DNA of 64,000 nt from Cohaesibacter celericrescens (GTDB taxonomy: Bacteria > Pseudomonadota > Alphaproteobacteria > Rhizobiales > Cohaesibacteraceae), in NCBI RefSeq assembly GCF_002866925.1, contig NZ_PKUQ01000016.1, positions 1 through 64,000 of the forward strand, written 5' to 3'. The translations under genes and the position numbers were made by a program. Under the pieces are notes generated by a model. The model was not told the origin of the DNA. It saw only the letters and a list, made by a program, of their open reading frames with translations, and did not search any database. Position 1 is the first letter of the stretch; the number at the start of each line of letters is the position of its first letter. Positions 18,304 through 26,486 of this stretch are shown here, piece after piece.

Positions 18304-18429
18304 ATGGACAACGAAATCGACGTTTCTTGTTGGGGTGTCACAATGAAAGCGGTTTTGGCGCTAGGCGCTTTACTCGTGATCGTTTACTTCTTTGGAGCAT
18401 TTGATACGGCTGCGATCGTAGCAGGTTAA
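18304..18429 (+). CDS. Small single-pass membrane protein, 41 residues
   Basis: An ATG with TTGAGG five bases upstream opens a 41-codon frame that stops 34 bases before a strong terminator. The first 13 residues are polar and acidic (MDNEIDVSCWGVT), followed by a hydrophobic segment KAVLALGALLVIVYFFGAF (residues 15-33) and a short tail. This is the layout of a small inner-membrane protein. An internal ATG at residue 14 could also start it. I recognise no family. Ribosome site, membrane segment and dedicated terminator together argue that it is real. Confidence 0.55.
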   Translation: MDNEIDVSCWGVTMKAVLALGALLVIVYFFGAFDTAAIVAG

Positions 18430-18462
18430 ACAAACCTCCCTGTTAGGGGTGTTTGGATGTTC

Positions 18463-18497
18463 AAAAAAGCGTGGGGTAACCCGCGCTTTTTTTATGC
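18463..18497. terminator. Terminator after the small membrane protein gene
   Basis: AAAAAAGCGTGGG (18463-18475) pairs with CCCGCGCTTTTTT (18480-18492), one G-T wobble, with a GTAA loop; further T residues follow. The A and T tracts on both sides make it usable from either strand. Confidence 0.85.
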
Positions 18498-18563
18498 TTG
18501 CTTTTTCCTTGGACATTTTAGACGATCTGTTTGCTAACTTGTTTGGCGAAAAGGGATGGATAT

Positions 18564-18977
18564 ATGACGCAGACGATTTCTATAACCTACCAAGAGCTGC
18601 TTGATGCAGCTGAGGCCGAGATTGAAACTTTGACTGTTGAAGAGGCCAAGGCTCTTTTGCATGACGAGACCTGTGTGTTTATCGATATTCGCGATATTCG
18701 AGAGCTTGATAAGTCTGGGCGTATTCCCGGCTCTGTGCATGCCCCTCGTGGCATGCTGGAATTTTGGGTTTGCCCTACAAGTCCCTATCATCGTGACGTT
18801 TTTGCCCAAGACAAGAAATATATTTTCTTTTGTGCTGGTGGTTGGCGCAGTGCTTTGGCCACCCAGCAAATGCAGCGAATGGGTTTGGCTCCAGTTGCCC
18901 ACATTGAGGGTGGCTATTCCGCTTGGCTCGCGGCTGGTGGCGAAGTGGATATCAACGAGATTTCAGATCCCGTTTGA
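18564..18977 (+). CDS. Rhodanese-like sulfurtransferase
   Basis: This 137-residue cytoplasmic single-domain rhodanese starts from the ATG at 18564, preceded by AAGGGATGG; an in-frame start eleven codons earlier lacks a site. VFIDIRDIRELDKSGRIPGS gives the CH2A-like strand, and the active-site loop FFCAGGWRSALA carries the persulfide cysteine C90. It ends with IEGGYSAWLAAGG. An N-terminal extension of about 20 residues precedes the domain. It lies between two unrelated units, and the sulfur acceptor is unknown. Confidence 0.85.
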   Translation: MTQTISITYQELLDAAEAEIETLTVEEAKALLHDETCVFIDIRDIRELDKSGRIPGSVHAPRGMLEFWVCPTSPYHRDVFAQDKKYIFFCAGGWRSALATQQMQRMGLAPVAHIEGGYSAWLAAGGEVDINEISDPV

Positions 18978-19105
18978 ACTATTGGGAATCCTGCCTCTTT
19001 TCAAATCGCTCTGAAGTGTCTTTGAATCTGATTATGAATTTTTGCTAATTCCCACATTGCAATATTATGGTGTCTCCGTCTTAATGTCTGTGTTCAACTA
19101 AAGCA

Positions 19106-19116
19106 GTTAACGTAAC
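19106..19116 (+). promoter_or_regulatory. Possible weak LiuR box before the MCC beta gene
   Basis: GTTA-ACG-TAAC is a short inverted repeat 125 bases before the start. Its surroundings match 10 of 14 bases of TTTTACGTAATTTG in the liuR box. This is suggestive only; the spacing to any promoter is unclear. Confidence 0.25.
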
Positions 19117-19241
19117 ATGCTTAGAAATTCTTTATTTATTTCTGGTGGTTGTGTATAGTCTTCCCACGATTATAAACGGATTTTAAGCTGCTTGCGGATG
19201 GATCGAATAACGGTTCAGGCAAGGTAAGAAGGGGGAAGACA

Positions 19242-20849
19242 ATGGCTGTGCTTCGATCGGACATTCGTCCTGAGTCTGAAGACTTTATGTCCAACAGAGA
19301 CGAAATGTTGTCTTTGGTTGCCGATCTCGATGCGAAGCGTGCAGCGGCCGCACAAGGTGGCAATGAGCGGGCCCGCGAACGGCATTTGTCCCGAGGAAAA
19401 TTATTGCCTCGTGATCGCGTGATGCAATTGCTCGATCCGGGAGCGCCGTTTTTGGAGCTGTCCCCGCTAGCCGCCAACCAAATGTATGATGCTGCAATTC
19501 ATGGAGCAGGGTTGATCACAGGGATTGGGCGCGTAGAAGGCCGCGAGTGTATGATTGTTTGCAATGACGCAACGATCAAGGGCGGCACTTACTATCCCAT
19601 GACTGTGAAAAAGCATTTGCGGGCACAAGAAGTGGCGCAAGAGAACCGCTTACCATGCATTTATCTGGTGGATTCTGGCGGCGCCAACCTGCCGCAACAG
19701 ACAGATGTTTTTCCTGATAAAGAGCATTTTGGCCGAATCTTTTTTAATCAGGCAACCATGTCATCCATGGGTATTCCGCAAATTGCAGTTGTGATGGGAT
19801 CATGCACCGCTGGTGGTGCTTATGTGCCTGCTATGTCGGATGAAACCATCATCGTACGCGAACAGGGGACCATCTTTTTGGCAGGTCCTCCGTTGGTCAA
19901 AGCGGCAACAGGCGAAGTGGTGTCAGCTGAAGACTTAGGTGGTGCAGACGTGCATACCAAGGTTTCTGGTGTGGCGGACCATTACGCGCTCAATGATGCC
20001 CACGCGCTTGAACTGGCGCGTTCCATTGTATCCAATCTCAATATCCGCAAAGATGTCGATATTGAACTGCGTGAACCAGCCGAACCGCTTTATGATACAG
20101 CTGAGCTGAATGGTATCGTGCCGGTGGATCTCAAAAAGCAGTATGATATCCGTGAAGTGATTGCTCGACTGGTGGATGGCTCGCGGTTTGACGAGTTCAA
20201 GGCACGCTTCGGAACAACATTGGTAACGGGGTTTGCGCATATCCATGGCATTCCCGTTGGCATTATAGGCAACAATGGGATTTTGTTCTCTGAGAGTGCT
20301 CAGAAAGGCGCTCATTTTGTTGAGCTCTGCTGTCAGCGTCGTATTTCGCTGTTGTTTTTGCAAAATATCACCGGCTTTATGGTCGGGCGTGACTATGAGG
20401 CTGGAGGTATCGCTAAGGATGGGGCCAAACTGGTAACCGCCGTCGCCTGTGCCCAAGTACCCAAAGTCACTCTGTTGGTTGGTGGCTCATATGGGGCAGG
20501 CAATTATGGCATGTGTGGCCGCGCCTATAGCCCAAGGTTTCTGTTTAGTTGGCCCAACAGTCGCATTTCAGTGATGGGTGGAGAGCAAGCCGCCAGCGTT
20601 TTGGCGACCGTTAAGCGCGACAATCTGGAAGCGGCGGGGGAGGAATGGTCTTCTGAACAAGAGGCCGCTTTTAAGGAGCCAATTCAGAGCCGCTTTGAAG
20701 AAGAAGGTCATCCCTATTATGCGACAGCAAGGCTTTGGGATGATGGCATTATTACGCCGTCCGAAACGCGACGCGTGTTGGGAATGGCCTTTTCTGCAGC
20801 GCTGAATGCGCCGGTGCCGGAAACACGCTTTGGCGTCTTCCGCATGTAA
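19242..20849 (+). CDS. liuB: Methylcrotonyl-CoA carboxylase, beta (carboxyltransferase) subunit
   Basis: This 535-residue carboxyltransferase subunit moves CO2 from biotin on the alpha subunit to 3-methylcrotonyl-CoA, forming 3-methylglutaconyl-CoA in leucine catabolism. Two crotonase-like lobes are visible. The first contains [13 protein letters not shown] and [17 protein letters not shown]; the second contains [20 protein letters not shown] and [15 protein letters not shown], the acyl-CoA and biotin site signatures of MCC beta rather than propionyl-CoA carboxylase. AAGGGGGAAG precedes the ATG. The alpha subunit is 1.2 kb downstream, with a minus-strand sulfur operon in between, and a terminator follows this gene. 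Confidence 0.94.
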   Translation: MAVLRSDIRPESEDFMSNRDEMLSLVADLDAKRAAAAQGGNERARERHLSRGKLLPRDRVMQLLDPGAPFLELSPLAANQMYDAAIHGAGLITGIGRVEGRECMIVCNDATIKGGTYYPMTVKKHLRAQEVAQENRLPCIYLVDSGGANLPQQTDVFPDKEHFGRIFFNQATMSSMGIPQIAVVMGSCTAGGAYVPAMSDETIIVREQGTIFLAGPPLVKAATGEVVSAEDLGGADVHTKVSGVADHYALNDAHALELARSIVSNLNIRKDVDIELREPAEPLYDTAELNGIVPVDLKKQYDIREVIARLVDGSRFDEFKARFGTTLVTGFAHIHGIPVGIIGNNGILFSESAQKGAHFVELCCQRRISLLFLQNITGFMVGRDYEAGGIAKDGAKLVTAVACAQVPKVTLLVGGSYGAGNYGMCGRAYSPRFLFSWPNSRISVMGGEQAASVLATVKRDNLEAAGEEWSSEQEAAFKEPIQSRFEEEGHPYYATARLWDDGIITPSETRRVLGMAFSAALNAPVPETRFGVFRM

Positions 20850-20866
20850 GCTTTGATTGAAAAGAC

Positions 20867-20894
20867 AAAGGGGCCATGACTTTGGGCCCTTTTG
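20867..20894. terminator. Terminator between MCC beta and the convergent rhodanese operon
   Basis: AAAGGG and CC (20867-20875, one bulged G) pair with GGCCCTTT (20885-20892), followed by TTG. It lies between two convergent genes and could serve both. Confidence 0.55.
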
Positions 20895-20913
20895 TGCTCA
20901 CTATAGTTTGCTG

Positions 20914-21315
20914 TCAGGTGCCTGGGATGATGCCTGTGGCCCAGCCTGCAATTAGCAAAATCGCACCAATGCCGAACAGTTTAAACATGCCGCCGCTGCC
21001 TTCTGTCGGGACACCCATGCGGGACAGCGCATGTATGCCTCCGGTCAACATGTAGGCATCGCATTTGACCGAGCTGGCCAGTTTGGTTGCATAGCCATTG
21101 GTTCGTGCACCAGACGCACAAAAGAAAATAGCCGCTTTTGCATCTTTTGTGTCAATGGGGCCGTTGAGTCCGGACAGAGGATGATGCAGCGCTGAAGGCA
21201 CTTTTTTACTCATCAACTCCATCGACTCGCGCACATCAATTAGAACCGCTCCTTGGTTCAACAGTTTCTTTGCTTCGTCATGGTTGATCTGTTTGACGAT
21301 CTGCTTCTTTGCCAT
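20914..21315 (-). CDS. Membrane-anchored rhodanese
   Basis: This 133-residue protein has a rhodanese domain (about 5-105) and one C-terminal membrane helix (about 110-130). VLIDVRESMEL and the loop FFCASGARTNGYA carry the domain signature, with the persulfide cysteine at C66. It is the second gene of an operon behind the ArsR-type regulator, 21 bases apart. Membrane rhodaneses next to BigR/SqrR-like repressors are a known layout for handling sulfane sulfur produced from sulfide, and that is the likely role here. The membrane anchor places it at the cytoplasmic face near respiratory sulfide oxidation. Confidence 0.88.
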   Translation of the reverse strand: MAKKQIVKQINHDEAKKLLNQGAVLIDVRESMELMSKKVPSALHHPLSGLNGPIDTKDAKAAIFFCASGARTNGYATKLASSVKCDAYMLTGGIHALSRMGVPTEGSGGMFKLFGIGAILLIAGWATGIIPGT

Positions 21316-21336
21316 TTTTTCGCAAGTCCTTTGGTA

Positions 21337-21687
21337 TCAATTCGGCTTCGTTTTGCCTGCCTGACGAGGCTTGCCGTCTGTATCACAATAGAGATCCTTG
21401 AGAACAGAGAGCAGTTGTTCAGCGTTGCTATTGGATAGGGAATAATAAATGGTTTGAGCGTCGCGACGGCCCGTAATCAAACCATCCTCGCGCATTTTTG
21501 CTAGATGTTGGGAAAGGGCGCTTTGGCTGATTTGCAGCCGTTCTGCAAGGCAATTGACAGATTTGTCCGGACCATCAACCAGTTGGCAAAGAATGCGCAA
21601 GCGATTGCTATTGCCAAGCAGCTTGAGCAATCGTGCAACTTCATTGGCTTGATCTGCCAACGCCTCAATTGATGGGTCTGCCGCCAT
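21337..21687 (-). CDS. ArsR-family regulator of the BigR/SqrR (sulfane sulfur) type
   Basis: This 116-residue winged-helix repressor carries LLGNSNRLRILCQL and ISQSALSQHLAKMREDGLI, which form the recognition region, and TIYYSL, which ends the wing. Cysteines C34 (in RILCQL) and C101 (in DLYC) occupy the positions of the pair that forms a tetrasulfide in BigR, SqrR and YgaV; C46 is extra. Metal-binding motifs of arsenic sensors are absent. It heads an operon with a membrane rhodanese, and palindromes lie in its promoter. I infer de-repression by persulfides. The name BigR is not assigned because orthology cannot be proven here. Confidence 0.87.
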   Translation of the reverse strand: MAADPSIEALADQANEVARLLKLLGNSNRLRILCQLVDGPDKSVNCLAERLQISQSALSQHLAKMREDGLITGRRDAQTIYYSLSNSNAEQLLSVLKDLYCDTDGKPRQAGKTKPN

Positions 21688-21777
21688 GGTTCATCCCGTG
21701 TTTTGCAGTCTGCCTCGGCAAGATGGCCCTGTGGTGTGGGATGATGTATGGGCCAGCCTTGCTTTGGTAGACTGTCG

Positions 21778-21811
21778 AATTAGACTTGTCTAATTTAGTA
21801 TATTCGAATAT
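21778..21811 (-). promoter_or_regulatory. Palindromic operator pair before the arsR-rhodanese operon
   Basis: AATTAGAC-TT-GTCTAATT (21778-21795) is a perfect 8-bp inverted repeat, and ATATTCGAATAT (21800-21811) is a perfect 12-base palindrome. On the minus strand TTGACT (-35-like) lies at 21813-21818, so bound protein would block this promoter. AT-rich tandem palindromes fit known BigR-type operators. Confidence 0.6.
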
Positions 21812-21900
21812 TTAGTCAAGCCCCTTGTGGTCTGAAGGGCGTGAGCTTGAAAATGTCCAAATTTACACGCCAGAGAACGAAAAAATGAAACTTCTTTATA

Positions 21901-21920
21901 ATTGACTTTTACGTCAATTG
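21901..21920 (+). promoter_or_regulatory. LiuR-type box before the MCC alpha gene
   Basis: ATTGACTTTTACGTCAATTG contains the inverted repeat TTGAC-N6-GTCAA and agrees with the liuR promoter box (13556-13575) at 18 of 20 bases. It lies about 100 bases before the carboxylase alpha start. The shared sequence is direct; binding by LiuR is inferred. Confidence 0.6.
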
Positions 21921-22018
21921 ATTTCATTTTTAACAAATAATTTTAGCAACTTATCAGTTTTGATCTCTGTATTCGGATCAGAATTGGGTCAAACAGAGAT
22001 CGAGTGGGAGAAGGCAGT

Positions 22019-23974
22019 ATGATAGAGAGTGTGTTGATTGCCAACCGTGGCGAGATTGCTTGCCGGGTAATCAAAACGGCGCGGACCATGGGATTGCGCA
22101 CAATTGCTGTCTACTCTGATGCTGACGCCAACGCGCTGCATGTGCGGTTGGCGGATGAAGCTTGGCATCTTGGGCCTGCTCCTGCTGCCCAAAGCTACTT
22201 AGATGTTCAAAAAGTGCTGTCGGTGGCGCAGCAAAGCGGGGCGCATGCGATCCATCCCGGATACGGTTTCTTGTCAGAGAATGCCGCCTTTGCTGAGGCT
22301 TGCGAGGCACAAGGCATTGTATTTGTTGGACCTAGCGCGGACGCAATCCGCGCCATGGGGCTGAAAGATCGGGCAAAAACCCTGATGGATCAGGCCGGAG
22401 TGCCGGTGGTTCCGGGCTATCACGGCAGCAATCAAGACGTTGTGTTTTTGCAGCAGCAAGCGCGCTCTATCGGGTATCCGGTGTTGATTAAGGCAGTGTC
22501 TGGCGGTGGCGGCAAAGGCATGCGTCTGGTTGAGCGGGATGAGGATTTTGTTACAGCATTGGAATCTGCTCAGCGTGAGGGGCTCAATGCTTTTGGGGAT
22601 GCGAATGTGCTGATTGAGCGATTCGTGAAAAACCCGCGGCACATTGAGATTCAGGTTTTTGCTGACAGTCATGGCAATGCGGTGCATCTGCATGAGCGAG
22701 ATTGTTCGTTACAACGCCGTCACCAGAAAGTGATTGAAGAGGCCCCCGCACCGGGCATGACTGATAATGTGCGCGCTGCAATGGGGCAAGCAGCTGTCAA
22801 AGCAGCCCTTGCTGTTGGGTATCGCGGGGCGGGCACGGTTGAGTTCATCGTTGATGGTTCGTCGGGCCTGCGAGAGGATGGCTTTTTCTTTATGGAGATG
22901 AACACGCGTCTGCAAGTGGAACACCCTGTCACGGAGGTCATTACGGGACAGGATCTTGTGGCTTGGCAGTTTGATGTAGCCAATGGCAAACCATTGCCCT
23001 TGGCTCAGGATGCCATTCCTCTGTTTGGGCATGCGGTTGAAGCCCGACTCTATGCGGAAGATCCCGAAAATGGCTTTTTGCCCTCAACAGGCAAGCTGTT
23101 GGGGCTTTCCTTTCATGCGGGAGAAGGTGTGCGAATCGATACAGGTGTTGAAGGAGGCGATGTTATTTCACCCCATTATGACCCGATGATCGCAAAGGTG
23201 ATTGTGCATGGGGCAACCCGTGCAGTTGCCCTGTCTAAGCTGGCTGATGTCCTCCGGCACAGTGTGGTGGCGGGACCCAAGTCCAATGCTGCATTTTTGG
23301 CGGCATTGGTTCAACACCCTGATTTCGTCTCGGAAAACTTTGATACCGGCTTTATTGATGCGCGCCTGGATGCCCTGATCGCGCCCGATCATAACATGCA
23401 AACGCTTGTCGGTGCCGTGGCTTTGCAAACCCTATTGTCCGCCCGCCAGAGATCTGCTTATGCCATGCGCCAGTTGCGTAGCAATGAAAGATCATCCGCT
23501 TGGGATGCCATAGACGGCTTTCAACTGGGGCGGGGGCGCACACAATATTTGCCGATTGTGGTTGATGGGATTGAACAGATGCACTCAGTTCAATTTGGGG
23601 TGGCAGGCTTGATGGTTGAAGGGGCAAAGACCACAGATCAGGTCTCTATCATTGAGAATGCTGATGGCCTTTTACTGATGGCCAACGGGCGGCAATATCG
23701 CGCTCACTTGCCAGATTATGACCACGAGGAAGAAGGTGGCTCGGGACAGATTGGCGCGCCAATGCATGGCAAAGTCATTGCTGTTTTTGTTCAGGAAGGT
23801 CAGTCCGTTGCCAAAGGGGACCGGCTGTTCATTGTCGAGGCCATGAAGATGGAGCACAGCGTTGTGGCTCCGACTGATGGCGTCGTGTCAAAAGTATCTG
23901 CCAAGGAAGGGGATCAGGTGGGAGAGGGGTTTGCTGTCGTTAGCTTGCACGATGAGGCTGAAGCGGCTGCCTAG
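22019..23974 (+). CDS. liuD: Methylcrotonyl-CoA carboxylase, alpha (biotin carboxylase) subunit
   Basis: This 651-residue subunit carries biotin carboxylase (about 1-445, opening VLIANRGEIACRVI with the ATP-grasp loop SGGGGKGMRLV and MNTRLQVEHPVTE), a linker domain and a C-terminal biotinyl domain with EAMKMEH, K610 being the biotinylated lysine. It carboxylates biotin with ATP and bicarbonate for the beta subunit encoded at 19242. The ATG at 22019 follows GGGAGAAGG; an upstream in-frame GTG overlaps that site. A LiuR-type box lies in its promoter. The hydratase and HMG-CoA lyase of the pathway are not in this window. Confidence 0.94.
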   Translation: MIESVLIANRGEIACRVIKTARTMGLRTIAVYSDADANALHVRLADEAWHLGPAPAAQSYLDVQKVLSVAQQSGAHAIHPGYGFLSENAAFAEACEAQGIVFVGPSADAIRAMGLKDRAKTLMDQAGVPVVPGYHGSNQDVVFLQQQARSIGYPVLIKAVSGGGGKGMRLVERDEDFVTALESAQREGLNAFGDANVLIERFVKNPRHIEIQVFADSHGNAVHLHERDCSLQRRHQKVIEEAPAPGMTDNVRAAMGQAAVKAALAVGYRGAGTVEFIVDGSSGLREDGFFFMEMNTRLQVEHPVTEVITGQDLVAWQFDVANGKPLPLAQDAIPLFGHAVEARLYAEDPENGFLPSTGKLLGLSFHAGEGVRIDTGVEGGDVISPHYDPMIAKVIVHGATRAVALSKLADVLRHSVVAGPKSNAAFLAALVQHPDFVSENFDTGFIDARLDALIAPDHNMQTLVGAVALQTLLSARQRSAYAMRQLRSNERSSAWDAIDGFQLGRGRTQYLPIVVDGIEQMHSVQFGVAGLMVEGAKTTDQVSIIENADGLLLMANGRQYRAHLPDYDHEEEGGSGQIGAPMHGKVIAVFVQEGQSVAKGDRLFIVEAMKMEHSVVAPTDGVVSKVSAKEGDQVGEGFAVVSLHDEAEAAA

Positions 23975-23986
23975 AGCCTATAATGA

Positions 23987-24015
23987 AAAATGGGCCGCAA
24001 TAATCGGCCCATTTT
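23987..24015. terminator. Bidirectional terminator after MCC alpha
   Basis: AAAATGGGCCG (23987-23997) and CGGCCCATTTT (24005-24015) form a perfect 11-bp stem with a 7-base loop. The flanking A and T tracts serve the convergent genes on both sides. Confidence 0.8.
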
Positions 24016-24042
24016 GGTGATATCTTGGATCATTTTTCTTGA

Positions 24043-24933
24043 TCATGTCTCGAGAGATATGCGCACCAGATCTTCAATGCTGGTGTATCGCGGCGACCAG
24101 CCGAGCTTATCATGGGCACGATCTGCTTGCATGCGTTGAGACCTACCAAAGCCTGACGCCCAGTTACCAAACCGTTTTTGTGCTTCTTGTACCGTGATGA
24201 TGTTGGCTTGGTACGGTTTGTTAAGCGCTTGGGCAACCTGTTTGCCAATGTCTTGAGCTGTCGCGCTCTTTATCGCTGTTGCGTTGAGCAGAAGGCCGTC
24301 TCCCCGATGCTCTAGGGCCCGAACATATAAATCTGCAAGATCGTCACTTTGTACGATAGGGAAATGGGTGTCGGCTGCGCCCACTATGATGATTTCGCCG
24401 TTCTCCAAAAGCTCCTTGGCATAATCTGCAATGAACCCGCGTCCTTTGTCGACGACCCGTGCAGGGTGAATGACTGTTAGGAGGAAATTGGGGCAGCTGT
24501 GCAGTTGCTCTATGCTATCGAGCATCCAGGCAAATTCTGGAAGTGGTTCCAGAACGTGGCGTTCTGTGATCGGGATAACCGGTGCTTCAGGATAGAGCCA
24601 ACAGCCTCCGGTATAAATAAACGGAATGGTCTTTTCGACAGGCAGTGCTTCGGCAGCCTTTAGCAAAGCCTTGACCAGATGATGGTCTACGTCGCCCATA
24701 TCACTATCAAAAGTTGCTGCTGCATGAATGAAGGCGTCATGGGTGAGAGCTTCACCAACCCAGCTGTCGGGGGATGTCAGGCTGCCTCGCACAGGAGTTG
24801 CGCCGAGTTGAGTTTGAATGTTTGCGCTTTGCTCGGATCTTGCAAGAGTGGTGACTGTATGGCCCTTTGCCAACAGGGCTTTAACCACGCCTGTCCCGAC
24901 TAGCCCCGTGCCACCAGTTACAAAAATACGCAT
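24043..24933 (-). CDS. NAD(P)-dependent epimerase/dehydratase family protein
   Basis: This 296-residue extended short-chain dehydrogenase-like protein opens with MRIFVTGGTGLVGTGVVKAL, the TGGxGxxG Rossmann loop of atypical family members, and contains FIHAAATFDSD and FIYTGGCWLYPE. The usual YxxxK pair is not evident (position near FIYTGG), so catalysis may be atypical. HPARVVDKGRGFI and the C-terminal LGWSPRYTSIEDL fit epimerase-like proteins. The ATG at 24933 has GGAAGGAAG upstream; an earlier start nine codons away is less likely. No operon partner is seen and the substrate is unknown. Confidence 0.85.
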   Translation of the reverse strand: MRIFVTGGTGLVGTGVVKALLAKGHTVTTLARSEQSANIQTQLGATPVRGSLTSPDSWVGEALTHDAFIHAAATFDSDMGDVDHHLVKALLKAAEALPVEKTIPFIYTGGCWLYPEAPVIPITERHVLEPLPEFAWMLDSIEQLHSCPNFLLTVIHPARVVDKGRGFIADYAKELLENGEIIIVGAADTHFPIVQSDDLADLYVRALEHRGDGLLLNATAIKSATAQDIGKQVAQALNKPYQANIITVQEAQKRFGNWASGFGRSQRMQADRAHDKLGWSPRYTSIEDLVRISLET

Positions 24934-25081
24934 AAATCGCTTCCTTCCAATCCAATCCATATGAGACTGGTTTATTTTGTTATAGCGAATTTATAGCAGA
25001 ATGTGCATAAATCCATTGTCTGTTTTAACGAAAAGTGCTGTTTGCTTTATCACAAGTAAACAGCATGATATGGACCAAGTT

Positions 25082-25516
25082 ATGACAGTACATATCATCA
25101 AATTGTGTGTCGGCGTTGACAGCGTCGACGATCTGGAACAGCGAATTATTCTTCGGCAGCAGCTGAGTGCTTTGAACGGAGAGGCGGGTGAGCAGATACA
25201 CACCACGCGCATGACCCCTAAACGTCGCGAGGAGATTCTAGATGGAGGATCACTCTATTGGGTGATCAAGGGTATGATATTGGCACGCCAAAAGATCGTT
25301 GATCTTCGCGCTATACGCGGTGAAGATGGCATAGGCCGTTGCCAAATCGTCATGGATCCGACGCTTGTGCGCACCGAATCCCAACCCCGACGGGCCTTTC
25401 AAGGCTGGCGATATCTCAAGGTCTCTGACGCGCCGCGTGACATTGATCCTTTGCGCACCGCTAACGACTTGCCTGAGGCGTTTCGCCGTGAGTTGGCCGA
25501 TCTGGGGCTGCTATAA
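25082..25516 (+). CDS. DUF1489 family protein
   Basis: This 144-residue cytoplasmic protein of a family almost confined to alphaproteobacteria opens with MTVHIIKLCVGVDSVDDLEQ and contains RMTPKRREEILDGGSLYWVIKG, both conserved features of DUF1489. Function is unknown. The ATG at 25082 lacks a strong ribosome site, but it is where the family homology begins; upstream in-frame starts would add unrelated residues. It precedes the VWA and DnaJ-domain genes on the same strand and may be transcribed with them. Confidence 0.82.
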   Translation: MTVHIIKLCVGVDSVDDLEQRIILRQQLSALNGEAGEQIHTTRMTPKRREEILDGGSLYWVIKGMILARQKIVDLRAIRGEDGIGRCQIVMDPTLVRTESQPRRAFQGWRYLKVSDAPRDIDPLRTANDLPEAFRRELADLGLL

Positions 25517-25639
25517 GGCCAATGGCGCTTTTGTGAAGAGCATTGCGACTTGCCTCTTTGATTTTTTGACCCACATAATGAAGATGGAATAGGCTTGTGA
25601 ATTGTGACGGGCTGGACGTGGGTGGAGGCGCAAAGACAT

Positions 25640-26368
25640 ATGAAAGACAAGCGGGATCAATTGGTTGAAAATGCCGCAAAAGACTTGTCCTCTGAAGGGG
25701 GCAAGGGGGATGTCTCTGCATTTCTGGCCAAAACCAAGATTGTTCGGCAGGCGCAAAAAGCCAAAGGCTTATCGCCCGTAACAGGACGCTTGATGTTTGC
25801 ACTTGATGCTACGATGAGCAGGCAACCGATGTGGGATGTGGCTTGCTCGCTTCAAAGCGAAATGTTTTCTGTTGCTGCTGAACATGGTGGTCTGGCGACA
25901 CAGCTGGTCTATTTTCGGGGCACGGGAGAATGCCGTGCAAGCCGCTGGACACGCACTTCTGATGACATGGTGCGTTGGATGGAACGGTTTGATTGTCGCG
26001 CAGGACGCACACAGCTTGGACGTATCCTTCAACATATCAAAAATGAAGCAGGGCAGACCCATATTGACGCTGTGGTTTTTGTCGGTGATTCTCTGGAAGA
26101 AAACCCTGATGTGATTGTGGGGTTGGCCGGTGACATCGCGCTCAAGCGCATACCGGTGTTTGTCTTTCAGGAAGGCAATGACGGGCTTGCCGCCACAATC
26201 TTCAAGGAAATTGCACGTCTGACTGGCGGGGCCTATGGTCAGTTTGATCCCAGTGCCAAAGATAAGCTTGCGGCCTATCTGAAGGGAATTGCTGCCTATG
26301 CAGCTGCTGGACGGGATGCAACCAGACTGCCAAAAGACTTGCAGAAGCAATTGCCCAAACTGACCTGA
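25640..26368 (+). CDS. VWA domain protein
   Basis: This 242-residue soluble protein has a von Willebrand factor A-like domain (about 48-225). The strand MFALDATMSR gives a D-x-T-x-S MIDAS-like site, followed by CRAGRTQLGRILQHI and DAVVFVGDSLEEN, which supply the other loop positions. An N-terminal region rich in lysine and serine precedes it. The ATG at 25640 has GGAGG about ten bases upstream; a GTG twelve codons earlier is an alternative. It lies between DUF1489 and a membrane DnaJ protein. Its partner and role are unknown. Confidence 0.78.
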   Translation: MKDKRDQLVENAAKDLSSEGGKGDVSAFLAKTKIVRQAQKAKGLSPVTGRLMFALDATMSRQPMWDVACSLQSEMFSVAAEHGGLATQLVYFRGTGECRASRWTRTSDDMVRWMERFDCRAGRTQLGRILQHIKNEAGQTHIDAVVFVGDSLEENPDVIVGLAGDIALKRIPVFVFQEGNDGLAATIFKEIARLTGGAYGQFDPSAKDKLAAYLKGIAAYAAAGRDATRLPKDLQKQLPKLT

Positions 26369-26373
26369 GATGT

Positions 26374-26418
26374 GCGGAACTTGTTTCCGCTTGATAGTAC
26401 TCTTTGCGCGGCAAAGAG
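26374..26418 (+). other. Two tandem hairpins between VWA and DnaJ genes
   Basis: GCGGAA (26374-26379) with TTCCGC (26385-26390), then CTCTTTGC (26400-26407) with GCAAAGAG (26411-26418). Both stems are perfect and neither has a T-run. They may modulate mRNA stability in this operon. Confidence 0.4.
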
Positions 26419-26486
26419 ACCTTACAGACCGAATAAGCAAGCGCCGAAATGCGTGTCTGGCTTTGTTCTACTCAAGAATTGGTGAA

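Noticed and set aside
18531-20914. Rhodanese at 18564 as a leucine pathway gene
   Set aside because: It sits next to MCC beta, but it is preceded by a terminator and separated by a 264-base gap, and rhodanese has no role in the pathway.
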